Shown: positions 6,309 through 15,917 of the stretch, piece by piece | How the letters are laid out: the number at the start of each line of letters is the position of its first letter | How positions within the stretch are numbered: position 1 is the first letter of the stretch | Origin: Isotricha intestinalis | Lineage: Eukaryota; Ciliophora; Litostomatea; Vestibuliferida; Isotrichidae | Assembly (NCBI GenBank): GCA_023807065.1 | Contig: JAJJLU010000678.1 | Coordinates: 1 to 23,713 of the forward strand | Length of the DNA stretch: 23,713 bases | Reading direction: 5' to 3' | The notes under the pieces: model-generated | Databases searched by the model: none | Told to the model about the DNA's origin: nothing | The model's input: only the letters and a program-made list of their open reading frames with translations | Position numbers and translations under genes: made by a program

Positions 6309-8551
6309 TCATTTACTTTTTTTCTTTTTTAATTTATTAATAATTTGATTATAAATATAAGTTATTTCTATTTGCATTAATATCATTTTTCTTATTTAAT
6401 CCAAATAATAGTTAATGAAATAATGACAATTGTTGTTCTGGCGTTAAATTCATATTGAAATTCCAACTTGTAGAATTATAAATTTTTTTGTGAAAAACAA
6501 TATTTCTTCTCTTTGTTTCATGAGAAATTATAATATCATTTTCTTTTTGTATTTCATTTATATTATTTAACCATTGAATCTAAACAATATTATTAAATAT
6601 CATCTTACAATTTTCAAAATTATTTTAAAAATATTTGATTGTTGACAATAATTAATTAATTGAATAATTTCTTGAGAATGAGTATTTTTAATTAAATTTT
6701 CTTTAAAATGAATAATTTGATTTAAACTTACTTCAATTTTTTTATCAATAATAACTAAAAAAATTATATGATTTAATTAACATTTTACAAAAATTTTATC
6801 ATTTTTATTATTTGAACTAAAAGATTGGGAATTATCAATCACTTCTATGTTACTGAGATTTGCTTTTAAATGTTCGACAAATTTATTTTTATAAAAATTT
6901 ATAAACATTTGACATAAAGAATTTAAAAATGAAATCCTAGATACATTAATTAATTTATCGTTAATAAAAGATTCATTTTGAATAAAAGAAATAAAATCAA
7001 AATTATTATTTATTTGCTTACTCATAGCTTGAGTAAGAATATTTTTCATTTCTTCTTGAAATATATTCTGCAATTTTAAATAATTGTTTAATACAGGAAA
7101 AAAAGAAGAATTTAAATAATAAACTGAATATTCATTACAAATACTATCTAAAAAAATTTTATTTACTTCATCAAAAATTTGTTGAATATCAAATTCAATA
7201 TCAATTTCCATATCTATTGAATTAAAATCAATAATATTATATATACAATTAATTAAATCATCATAAGAATTAAAATCTGTTGATTGAATTCTTTCTAATT
7301 TTAATGAACTGGATTTTTTTTGAATTAATGTCATTAATAATATGCTTTCATCAGAAATTTTTTTTCTTAATTCTTCTTTATAATAAATTCTATATAGTTT
7401 TGAAATAATTTTATATATATTATTATTAAATTTTTCATCTAATAATGGATTTAATATAATTCTATAATACATTATCATCATTAATCTATAAATACTAAAT
7501 TTTGGATAAAATGTAGAATTATCTATATTACAATATTTTTCAAATAATAAATTAATTAACACATTAAAATTTTCCATTTTTTTATTAATTAAAATTGCTG
7601 CATCAACATATGATTTATACCTTTTAATAAAATTGTCTAAATATAAAAAAGTTTGATCTTTATTTGAAACAATTTCAGTAAATGTTATTATACAAAAATA
7701 ACAAATAGTAAGATATATTAATTCTAATAAAAGAATTAATGAATTTTTATTATTATTATAAAGGCATTGTTTTAAGTAATCACTGTAAAAATTAGTACAA
7801 TTATAACAAAACTCAAGAATTGAATTAAATGATATATTAATAAAATCAAAATTTCTAAAAGTAAAAGAATAAAATCGAATTTTTTTCAAAATTTCAATTT
7901 CTTCATTGTTTAAAGATATATCTCTAAAAAAAAATAAACAAGAAGAAAAAGGTAAATTCTGATTCCTAGAAGTTAAATTTTTTTTATTTAATTGATTTTT
8001 ATAAAAATCAAAAATATCTTGTGATTCATATAAATAATCATACATATATATTTGATGATGTGTATTCAAATCATTTTCAATATATTTATTTTGTTTTCTT
8101 AAATCAGGTAAATAACATGGTTCTATAGTATAAGTAAAAATATGTAAAAAAAATAAAAGTTACCTTTTAAAGTTGAAAAAAAATAATTACAAAAATTAAG
8201 ACAATCATCATTAAATCTTGTTATTTCAGAATATTGTAAATTTTTCATAATTTTTTTAATTTGTTTTCCGTATTTAAATAATTGTTCCCAATTTATTTTT
8301 CCTATAAAAAAAGAATCACAAATAAATGAATTAATTCTTGGATTTTTATAATTCGTGAAAAATTCAAATATACTATAATCATTATAATCTTTTATAAATT
8401 CATTTGTACAAATCTCTTTCCATGTTTTCCCTAATATTTGCCTAATTTTTTTATTAGATAAACTTAAATTTAATATATCTTCAATATCTAAATATATAAA
8501 AATAAATCTAGACAAATATTCTTTGAAAAGTACATTTTGAGTTTCGTTCAT
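6309..8551 (-). CDS. F-box-like protein, five exons with very short introns
   Basis: Proposed exons on the minus strand: 8551-8164, 8122-6782, 6754-6609, 6579-6428 and 6390-6309, giving about 702 residues ending at TGA. The first exon carries a weak F-box-like helix set (LSRFIFIYLDIEDILNLSL, residues about 14-32), which would recruit Skp1 in an SCF ubiquitin ligase. The rest is helical, with no WD or Leu-rich repeats visible, and I do not recognise the substrate-binding part. Splicing is inferred from frame continuity: intron 1 (41 nt, GTAACT...TATAG, phase 1) and intron 3 (29 nt, GTAAGA...TTTAG, phase 0) are convincing. Intron 2 (27 nt, GTTAAT...TTTAG) restores the frame but has a weak donor. 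Intron 4 (37 nt, GTCATT...ATAAG) is the least sure; without it the protein ends at TAA 6412-6414 after LTPEQQLSLFH (about 680 residues). Confidence 0.7.
6391..6427 (-). other. possible intron 4 of the F-box-like gene (37 nt)
   Basis: Minus strand GTCATT...AAATAAG. Splicing replaces the ending QQLSLFH with QQLKMILMQIEITYIYNQ and about 9 more residues before TGA. The donor is not GTA, but the joined sequence looks more like a coding helix than like 3' UTR. Confidence 0.4.
6580..6608 (-). other. intron 3 of the F-box-like gene (29 nt)
   Basis: Minus strand GTAAGA...TTGTTTAG, phase 0. It joins NIFKIILKI to IQWLNNINEIQK. Unspliced, the frame meets TGA two codons into the intron. Confidence 0.75.
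6755..6781 (-). other. probable intron 2 of the F-box-like gene (27 nt)
   Basis: Minus strand GTTAAT...TTTTTTTAG. It joins DKIFVK to FIIDKKIEVSLNQ in frame (phase 1). A better-looking donor, GTAAAA, seven bases upstream would break the frame. Confidence 0.55.
8123..8163 (-). other. spliceosomal intron 1 of the F-box-like gene (41 nt)
   Basis: Minus strand GTAACT...ACTATAG. Removing it joins FSTLK to EPCYLPDLRKQNK in one frame (phase 1), and it contains the stop that otherwise truncates the first exon at 142 residues. Confidence 0.8.
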
Positions 8552-8861
8552 TTTAAAATTAAATATTATTTCCCAATATATTAATTCTTATAGAAAAAAT
8601 AATGAATCGAAAGTTCATAAATCATTCAAAACAAAAGTGAAAAATATAATTTTGAATTTTCATATTATCAAAAAATAAATAAAATCCAAATATTAAATTA
8701 ATATCCATTATTATTTTTTTATTTTAAAAAAATATCATTCCTGATGGACTAATAAAGTCTAATATATTTTAATATTTTTATTATTTCAAAAAATTATATA
8801 TAAATAATAAATATTTAAATTATTTAATTAATAATAAAATTTGGTAAAAATCTGTAAGCAA
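8552..8861. other. AT-rich spacer between two minus-strand genes
   Basis: 310 bp that must contain the 3' end of the channel gene transcript and the promoter of the F-box-like gene. The only notable block is CCATTATTATTTTTTTATTT at 8705-8724, similar to 6261-6280. I see no gene. Confidence 0.4.
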
Positions 8862-11800
8862 TTAATTTACAAATATTTTCCTTGAAGAAGTAATTTGACT
8901 TATTTTCCTTTTAACACTACTTCCTCTTGATTTAGTTCTCAATAAAGATTTATTTTTATTTTTATTATCTTCTTCTATTATTTTTAATTCTGTTTCCCTA
9001 ATATTTTCAGTAATATCATGACTAATATTTCTGAGTAAATCTTCTAAAGTAGAATAAAAATCATCTTCATTCTCTTCAATTTCAAATTTATTTAATTTTT
9101 TGGCTTCTTCACTTTGAAGAGGATCAATATTACCTTCTGCATCAATAACCTTATCTAATCTAATAACAGAACCAACAATTTTATTTAATAATTTATGTTG
9201 TAAAAACGCATTTCCTTTATTTTTTCTTTTATTAACAGCTTTATTTAAACTTGCAATATCAGTATGAACTAATCGTTTAATATATGCATTATTAATATTC
9301 ATTGTTTTAGGTAATAAAATTTTCATTTTATCAATATCAACAATGAAATTATCACTTCCATCATCAATTAAAAAATTTTCTAAAATTTCTATTATTATTA
9401 AATTTCTTTTTATTATTCTTCCTCCTATTTCTTCTTTGCTGTTATTTTTAGATTTATACATTCCTAAACTTATTATTTCTCTTTTTAAAGGAGTTTTTCC
9501 AGCATGTCTTAATTTATGTAAATAAATTGCTTGATTTTTAAATTCTTTATCTATTTCTGCTTTTTTTTCTTTCTCAAATTCTAAGAAATCTATAAATAAA
9601 GTATGTAAATCATTTTGTTCTGTTTTTTCTCTTTTATGAATAAAGTGTAAAAAATTTCTTATATCATTTCTAGTTATGAAATCTTTTATTCTATTTTTTT
9701 CATTTGAATATGTTTTTATATCATTGGTTAAAAACATTGTAGTTATTAATAAAATTGAATCTCGTAAACATTTTAAAAATAAAAAAGGAATTCCTAAAAA
9801 AACCCATAAAAAAACTGTATAAAAATGTTCAGAAATTTTATTATATTCATTAAAAGAATTAAATTCAGTTATTGAAGTAAAAATTCCAACAAAATAACAA
9901 ATAGGAATAAAAAAAAATGAAGGAATAGTTTCAATAATAAATATAAATGGAAAATAAAAAATTATAAAATAAACTCTAGTAATAATCCTATTAAATTTTT
10001 GTTGTTGAGTATTTTTAATTTTCATTAAATCTCTATGTTCTAATTGGTCCATATTTTGTCTATCTACATTTTCATTTTTAATTTCCTTTTTTTCTCTGAA
10101 TAAAATATTAATAGGAATAACAATAAAATTGATAATATTTAAAGGAGTTGTCAATAAAATTAAATAACCATAATTTTTATCCCATTTAAATCTCTTATAA
10201 TAATTAATTAAAACACTTCTATGAGCAGCATCAACTACTTTACTTAATTGAGTATATTCATTTGATAATAAAGCAATTAACATATTTACTAAAATTAATC
10301 CTCCACAAGTAACAAAAGCAATACACATTATAGCACCGAACATTTTATAATAATCAAATTCAAAACATTTTGAATTATTTAAATAACCTTGAAATAAAGT
10401 AGTAAAAGTAACAGAATAACTTGCATATTGAGTACTAGCTTTATAAAATAAAGTAGTATAAATTGTTGCACAACATATCATAATAATTAAATATATTAAC
10501 AAATATTTTCCAGCTACAATAGATAATAAATATATTATTCTTATTAAAGGACCTAATTCCTTATAAGTTAATAATATTCCTGTAATTCTTAACCAAACAA
10601 AAATATCATTTACACTTAAAATTGCAGCTCTAAAAACAAAAGCAATATCACTTTTTCCATCTGATGGAATTTTATTACCATATTCATCATGAGAAGGAAA
10701 TATTTTTTGAGTATCTAATAATATTAAAAAAGCACTTATTAATAAACCTATTTCTGAATAAGACCAAACATCCATTTTATATTTTCTTTTCCCTGAAAGA
10801 AAACAATATAATATTTGCAAAGGTATATTTAAAACTATACAACAAACCCAAATAATATAAAAAATAAGCATTTTTTGTTTTCCAGGAGATAAATTACTAA
10901 CAGAAGTCATAACTTCATCATCAGTAACAAGGAAAAAAATAAATAAATTATATAATAAAATTAATAAAATAGTAGAAAGAGATTCAGGATAATATCTTAG
11001 AGAACAAGATTCTTCCCAAAGACTTAATTGATGAAAATAAGTTTTATTATAATCTAATATATCAAAACATTTAAAAGGATTTCCACTTTTAGTAGATGAA
11101 TTTTCTAAAAATCGATTTAAAGAACTATACGCAAAAAAACCATCATGTCGTAATTTTCCAACCCACATTTTATTTACTATTGTTCCTACTTCAGGACTTT
11201 CTAAAACAGTAAAAGCTTCAGTTTCAGCTGCAATGACATAAGCACTTCTTCCTTTTGAATCTTTTTGTCCTAATAAAAATTCAATGTATTTTTCACTTGG
11301 ATTTGATTCATGAATATTTTTACATAACTCCATTAATGACATTCTTGCTTTTTCACATTTAGTTTTAAAATGAACTGATATTTCACTTATGTTAGATAAT
11401 ATTTCACATAAAAGTAAACAAGTTAGAACTGGAGAATGACAATTAACTATACTTTTATTTTTTAATGCTGTATTTATATTTGTTAATAAATCAAAGGCTA
11501 TTGATAAATCTAATGATGTTTTTTTAATATTTGATAACATTTCTGCACCATAATATAATTTTTCTCCTTGAAGAAAATAATTATTTACTATTGTTCTTTG
11601 AATTTTTCTATCTTCTAAAACTAATTTACATTCATCTTCTTGTAAGCATAATATTATTAATTCTAAACCATCATTTTTTATTACTTCTCTAAAATTATTT
11701 TGAGATATTCTCCAATGAGGATGATTTGGGTATCTATATAATAATATTGAAATTTCATCATAAGCTTTATTTCTAAATAAAGTTTGTAATAATGTTGAAT

Positions 11801-12899
11801 CATTATCTAAATATTTCCATGATGAAATTATTTCTTGAATTATATCTCTTGATTGGATTATAAATAATCTGTCTAATAAATCAGTGATTGTAAAATCTAT
11901 TAATATATCTTTAAATATAGTATTTTTTATTGAAATTTCAAAAAAGTTTTTTAAATGGGTTTTAATTGCTTCATTCTCATTTGAATCAAATTCACTTACA
12001 ATAAAATTATTTCTATTTTTCCCTTTTTTAAATCTAATTGTTTCAAATTCACTTCTTTTATTTCTAGTTTCCCAAATAAATTGTAAAAAATCTTTTAAAT
12101 TATATAAAGAACCATTTTGAATATAATTAATAATAAATTGAGAAACAGATTGTATATCAGTTAAAGTTTTTCCTTTTTGTTTTAATATTTTAATAAAATA
12201 ATCAAAAACAAAAGTTTCATCAAAATGATAAAAAGGGTCTTTTAAAACTTCTTTTAACATTTCCATTCTATTTTCTGTTAACATAGTTTCTAAAAAATTA
12301 CCAGAATCTAATTGTCTTTTATAAAAAACTTGTTTTTCTTTATCTAACATTAATTCTCTTATAGCATCCATATCATTTTCGCTAATTGCTCTTTTAATAC
12401 TTTCTAAATAGTTTTCTTGTTGATATAATATTTTTTCTTTAGCATCTTCAAATTTTTCTTTTAAGAATCTTCTATATTCAGGAGCCAAAAAATTAGGTTT
12501 TTTAATCGTTGAATTAGCAATTGAATTTGAAACTTCACTTTCAACAATTTTTACACTACCTTCATTATTGTCTTCTTGAGAAGAAGAAGTTTTTTTAATT
12601 GGATTTAAAGTTAATATTGAATTACTTGATATTTGATTAATATTATTTCCTAAAGTTAAATCTGTATTTGTTTTTGGTTTTTTAGATAAATCTTCATTTG
12701 CTTCTTTTTTTCTTTTTGCTGAATTAACTGATTCTTCTACTGAAATTATTGTTGTTATTGGTTGCAAAGCATTATTTGATTTTTTAGGGTTAGAATTTTT
12801 ATTTATTATTTCATCTTCATTATTTTCATTATTACTATTATTATTATTACTAAATTTTACACTTTCTACACCACTTATATTTGAAGAATCTTCACTCAT
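8862..12899 (-). CDS. TRP/polycystin-like cation channel with extra C-terminal membrane block
   Basis: A 1345-residue membrane protein. Residues 1-150 are Ser/Asn-rich and probably disordered. About 155-600 is all-helical with one ankyrin-like repeat signature (DSKGRSAYVIAAE near 553). Six membrane segments follow at about 643-662 (S1), 681-705 (S2), 720-740 (S3), 755-775 (S4), 795-815 (S5) and 855-878 (S6). A pore-loop-like FTTLFQGYLN lies before S6, and GGLILVNMLIALLSNEY in S6 is the typical TRP-family S6 pattern. S4 has few basic residues, so gating is unlikely to be purely by voltage. After S6 there are further hydrophobic blocks at about 912-935, 978-1015 and 1025-1045, unusual for the family, then a charged cytosolic tail. 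A nonselective or calcium-permeable channel at the plasma or ciliary membrane is the likely role. A 19-nt GTAAAT...TTACAG intron at 8852-8870 could alter the last residues. Confidence 0.85.
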   Translation of the reverse strand: MSEDSSNISGVESVKFSNNNNSNNENNEDEIINKNSNPKKSNNALQPITTIISVEESVNSAKRKKEANEDLSKKPKTNTDLTLGNNINQISSNSILTLNPIKKTSSSQEDNNEGSVKIVESEVSNSIANSTIKKPNFLAPEYRRFLKEKFEDAKEKILYQQENYLESIKRAISENDMDAIRELMLDKEKQVFYKRQLDSGNFLETMLTENRMEMLKEVLKDPFYHFDETFVFDYFIKILKQKGKTLTDIQSVSQFIINYIQNGSLYNLKDFLQFIWETRNKRSEFETIRFKKGKNRNNFIVSEFDSNENEAIKTHLKNFFEISIKNTIFKDILIDFTITDLLDRLFIIQSRDIIQEIISSWKYLDNDSTLLQTLFRNKAYDEISILLYRYPNHPHWRISQNNFREVIKNDGLELIILCLQEDECKLVLEDRKIQRTIVNNYFLQGEKLYYGAEMLSNIKKTSLDLSIAFDLLTNINTALKNKSIVNCHSPVLTCLLLCEILSNISEISVHFKTKCEKARMSLMELCKNIHESNPSEKYIEFLLGQKDSKGRSAYVIAAETEAFTVLESPEVGTIVNKMWVGKLRHDGFFAYSSLNRFLENSSTKSGNPFKCFDILDYNKTYFHQLSLWEESCSLRYYPESLSTILLILLYNLFIFFLVTDDEVMTSVSNLSPGKQKMLIFYIIWVCCIVLNIPLQILYCFLSGKRKYKMDVWSYSEIGLLISAFLILLDTQKIFPSHDEYGNKIPSDGKSDIAFVFRAAILSVNDIFVWLRITGILLTYKELGPLIRIIYLLSIVAGKYLLIYLIIMICCATIYTTLFYKASTQYASYSVTFTTLFQGYLNNSKCFEFDYYKMFGAIMCIAFVTCGGLILVNMLIALLSNEYTQLSKVVDAAHRSVLINYYKRFKWDKNYGYLILLTTPLNIINFIVIPINILFREKKEIKNENVDRQNMDQLEHRDLMKIKNTQQQKFNRIITRVYFIIFYFPFIFIIETIPSFFFIPICYFVGIFTSITEFNSFNEYNKISEHFYTVFLWVFLGIPFLFLKCLRDSILLITTMFLTNDIKTYSNEKNRIKDFITRNDIRNFLHFIHKREKTEQNDLHTLFIDFLEFEKEKKAEIDKEFKNQAIYLHKLRHAGKTPLKREIISLGMYKSKNNSKEEIGGRIIKRNLIIIEILENFLIDDGSDNFIVDIDKMKILLPKTMNINNAYIKRLVHTDIASLNKAVNKRKNKGNAFLQHKLLNKIVGSVIRLDKVIDAEGNIDPLQSEEAKKLNKFEIEENEDDFYSTLEDLLRNISHDITENIRETELKIIEEDNKNKNKSLLRTKSRGSSVKRKISQITSSRKIFVN

Positions 12900-14073
12900 T
12901 TTTTTGTTAATTTTTCAATTAATGAAATATTTTAAAATTAAATATTTTTTTTGTTTACAGTTTTTTTGAGTATAAACAAAAAAATTTTCTTCTTTGGTTT
13001 TTTAAAACAAAATAAAAACAATTAGTATTATTATATCATATAACATCAGATAATTATTAGAATTTCTCTTAATCCCTTTAATTTCAAAAAAAATTATCTT
13101 AAATCATATCAATACATTTCAATGAATTTTAATATAATAATAATTATAAGGAAATTGTAAATATTGTTAATAAAAAGTATTTTAAAGATAATTTTTGATA
13201 TGTTGAAATATGAAGAAGAAAGAATTTACATATTTTTGAATTATTATTAATATCTTCTATTTTCTATTTTAAAAAAGATATTTTATTTTTTAATTAGGTG
13301 GAATAAATAATTATAATCTGATTGTTATTTTAAAATAGATCATAGCTTTAATAAGGGAGATAAATATAATCTCTTTATTTCATAATTTTTATCATTAAAA
13401 ATCTTCAATTCTAAAAAATAATTTTGAAGAGATAAAATTAAAAAAAATAAAGAATGAAAAAAAAAAAAATGTTTTAAGTTATTCTTTTAATTCAAATTTT
13501 TATCTCAAAAAGAATAATAAAATATGAAGATTATTATCTTAAACTCAAATGAGGTTTTTAAACTAAACAAAAACCAATGTTTTTATCAAATTATTATTCT
13601 CTGTGTGAAAATATATTTTTTTTAATTAATAATTATGTAGCAGTAATAATTAGACTCTAAATATTCATTTATAAAAAAATTTCTTATGTGTTTTAACAGT
13701 GTGAATATTAATCCTTTTATTGAATTAAAGGAATTGAAATAGGAAATACAAAATATAATAAATAAAAAAAATTTATTTGTGTTTTTCTTCCTTCTCTTTA
13801 ACCATATTTCAAAAGAACTCAAATGTGAATTAATTTTTATATCGAGATAAATTCAATGGAAATAACTTTTCAAAAGATAAATTAACATCTTTTTAAAAAA
13901 AATTATTTGTTACATGAATTAAAAATTTTGACAAAAATATAAACTAAATTTATACTAATTTCATAATTACATTGATTTTATGATGAGAGAAAAGAAATCA
14001 AATTTTTTCAATTTTTAAAAAAGAATAAAAAAATAAATATTCATAAAAAATAATTATTTTCAATCAGAAAGAA
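12900..14073. other. long divergent non-coding spacer
   Basis: 1174 bp between the start codons of the channel gene (minus) and the SWEET gene (plus), far longer than the 47-124 bp used by other divergent pairs here. No convincing coding frame on either strand; a 66-codon minus frame at 13622-13822 has random-like composition. Two inverted repeats stand out: AATAAGGGAGAT/ATCTCTTTATT near 13352-13380, and CCTTT/AAAGG around TATTGAATT near 13713-13731. They may be structured RNA or regulatory sites. Confidence 0.45.
13352..13381. repeat. inverted repeat able to form a hairpin
   Basis: AATAAGGGAGAT and ATCTCTTTATT flank a short A/T loop and can pair over about 11 positions with one mismatch or bulge. 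It lies in the middle of the long divergent spacer. Role unknown. Confidence 0.5.
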
Positions 14074-14862
14074 ATGGAGTACAATATATTATCATCAATT
14101 TTAACTGAAGGTGAAAAGAGTATAGTTAAAGATTATGTCATTCCAATATTAGGTATGATAATTGGAATAGGATTAAATTTAACTCCAGGAGTATTATTTT
14201 ATGAATTAAACACAGGGAAAAAAAAATTAAGTGACATTCCAGAATTTATGTTTGTATCAAATGTTTTTAATTGTTCAATTAATTTAGGATATTCAATAAT
14301 AATATCAAACAAAATGATGATGATATCTAATTTGATATGTACATCAATAACATTATTTTATTCTTCGATTTATTTATGGCATTATTCAGAAAAGCAATTT
14401 AAATTATTTTTTTTATATCTTTTCATGGCGTATAATTTAACTCTTGAAATTATATATGCCACAACTCAAGCTTTTTTAGATTTAGCTGGTCAACAAGAAT
14501 TCAAAGAAGTTCCATCTGCTCAAAGAATAATTGGTGGAATTACTATATTCTTAACAGTTATAAATGCAGGAGCTCCAGGTCAAAAAATCTTTACTGTTAT
14601 TTCAACTGGAAATTATAATTTAATCCCAATTGTTACTACTATTTTTCAATGCTTTTGTTCTTCTTTTTGGGGTATTTATGGTATTATTTTATTAGATTAT
14701 AATATTTATATTCCTAATGGACTTGGTATTTTTTTAAGTGCTTTTCAAATTATTATATATTTTATAAATTATAGTAGATTTAAAGATCAACAATTTGATG
14801 AAAATAATCAAATTATTGTTAAAAGTTCAGAGAAATTAGTTTTTGAGCCAACTGATTCTTAA
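14074..14862 (+). CDS. SWEET (MtN3/saliva) sugar transporter
   Basis: A 262-residue protein with seven membrane segments at about 22-43, 57-77, 83-102, 109-130, 150-168, 183-206 and 212-233, the 3+1+3 layout of eukaryotic SWEETs. The first half shows the family pattern after helix 1 (TPGVLFYELNTGKKKLSDIPEF, with the prolines and S/D-x-P). The second shows GAPGQKIFTVISTGNYNLIP and YIPNGLGIFLSAFQI, which correspond to the conserved SP...VI-TKS...MP and PN-x-x-G motifs. The usual first-helix Ser-Pro is Thr-Pro here. SWEETs move mono- or disaccharides down their gradient across plasma or vacuolar membranes; the substrate is not readable from sequence. The C-terminal tail is short (about 28 residues) and ends EPTDS. 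Stop TAA. Confidence 0.9.
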   Translation: MEYNILSSILTEGEKSIVKDYVIPILGMIIGIGLNLTPGVLFYELNTGKKKLSDIPEFMFVSNVFNCSINLGYSIIISNKMMMISNLICTSITLFYSSIYLWHYSEKQFKLFFLYLFMAYNLTLEIIYATTQAFLDLAGQQEFKEVPSAQRIIGGITIFLTVINAGAPGQKIFTVISTGNYNLIPIVTTIFQCFCSSFWGIYGIILLDYNIYIPNGLGIFLSAFQIIIYFINYSRFKDQQFDENNQIIVKSSEKLVFEPTDS

Positions 14863-15917
14863 TCTTGATAATTTAATAACATTTACTTAGAGTAAATAAT
14901 TTTTAAATATTAAAAAATTAAATTTAGTAATTTAATTTTTTGTTTGTATTTTTTATTTAAATTTAAAAATATGATTTAAAAAATTAGAAAGATAAATTAA
15001 ATAAAAAAATTTGAATAATAAAATCAAAAAGAATATTAATCGTATTAAAGGTCTTTTTTAAATGTTTTTAATAAATAAATGAAAATAATGATATAAATGA
15101 ATGAAATATTTTGAAAATAATATGTTCTTTTATTTTCTTTTTTGATAATTAAAATTTCAAATATTAAATCAAAAAAATAATGTTGTTGAAAAAGCAATTT
15201 AAAAATCAAATCCGAAAAATATATTTGTTGGAAACTAATTTTAAATAATTACAAGAAGAATATATTCAACAATATAGATAGTAACAATAATATCAGTATC
15301 AATGATTCTTATAAATAGAGAATAATCCCAATAGTTGTAGAAAGAAGTATAATAATATAAAGCAGGAAAAACTATTTTCATTCTAACCAATTATTTTTAG
15401 TACCTATATATTTTCCTTCTCAATGTTCATAAGTAAGTGCCATTATAATACAAAAAATCTTCATATATATTTCATTAAATTAATATATATTATCTGATTT
15501 TTATAAAATAGGGATAAAATGATAATATATTTTTAGATAATATAAAATAAAAAAATTCAGAAGAAGTATTGTTGAATTTTGTTTATTCTTTTAGTAAAAA
15601 TAATATAGATTTAGGAATAGATAAAGGTTTTAATTCAATTATTTTATACATTTGAATTATATATTTATATACTTTTGCCCAAATTTTAAATAAAGCAAAA
15701 TCGTTCTAAACAATCTTCCCACAAAGCAAAAATATTTATTAAAAAACCTTGGTTAACATTTATCATAAAATAATTTTTTCTTATTAACCTAAAATAACAT
15801 TTTATAAAATATATAAAAATAAAAATAAGATAATAAGGAATTTCAAAAATTTAAAAAAGTTTAAAAAAATAAATTCAAAAAAAAAATAAAAAAATAAAAA
15901 AAATAAAAAATTATAAA
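14863..15917. other. convergent spacer with a possible decayed gene
   Basis: 1055 bp between the SWEET gene and the p24 gene, which converge. The first 300 bp and last 130 bp are plain A/T. Between about 15200 and 15790 the composition is richer and the minus strand shows broken coding-like stretches, described separately. No tRNA or repeat array is seen. Confidence 0.45.
15200..15790 (-). pseudogene. possible relic of a membrane-protein gene
   Basis: On the minus strand, an ATG near 15765 opens MINVNQGFLINIFALWEDCL and continues ERFCFI before the first of many stops. Further on, one frame gives MKIVFPALYYYTSFYNYWDY followed by a long hydrophobic stretch. An overlapping frame gives KIFCIIMALTYEH, then after a TGA EGKYIGTKNNWLE. 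Stops and apparent frameshifts are frequent, so nothing intact is encoded. The hydrophobic runs suggest a multi-pass membrane protein. The family is not identified, and chance open frames in a slightly GC-richer patch remain possible. Confidence 0.35.

Noticed and set aside
8828..8870. 19-nt intron (GTAAAT...TTACAG, 8852-8870) at the end of the channel gene, giving the ending RKIFIFTKFYY
   Set aside because: It is not needed: the unspliced frame ends normally at TAA two codons later. It is shorter than the supported introns. Kept only as a possibility.
13622..13822. 66-codon minus-strand open frame
   Set aside because: Composition is random-like with no recognisable domain, and it lies in A/T spacer. 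Not called as a gene.
15200..15500. EXS-domain (XPR1/SYG1) phosphate exporter pseudogene as a firm call
   Set aside because: The resemblance is limited to a few aromatic residues and changes frame. It is too weak to name the family.
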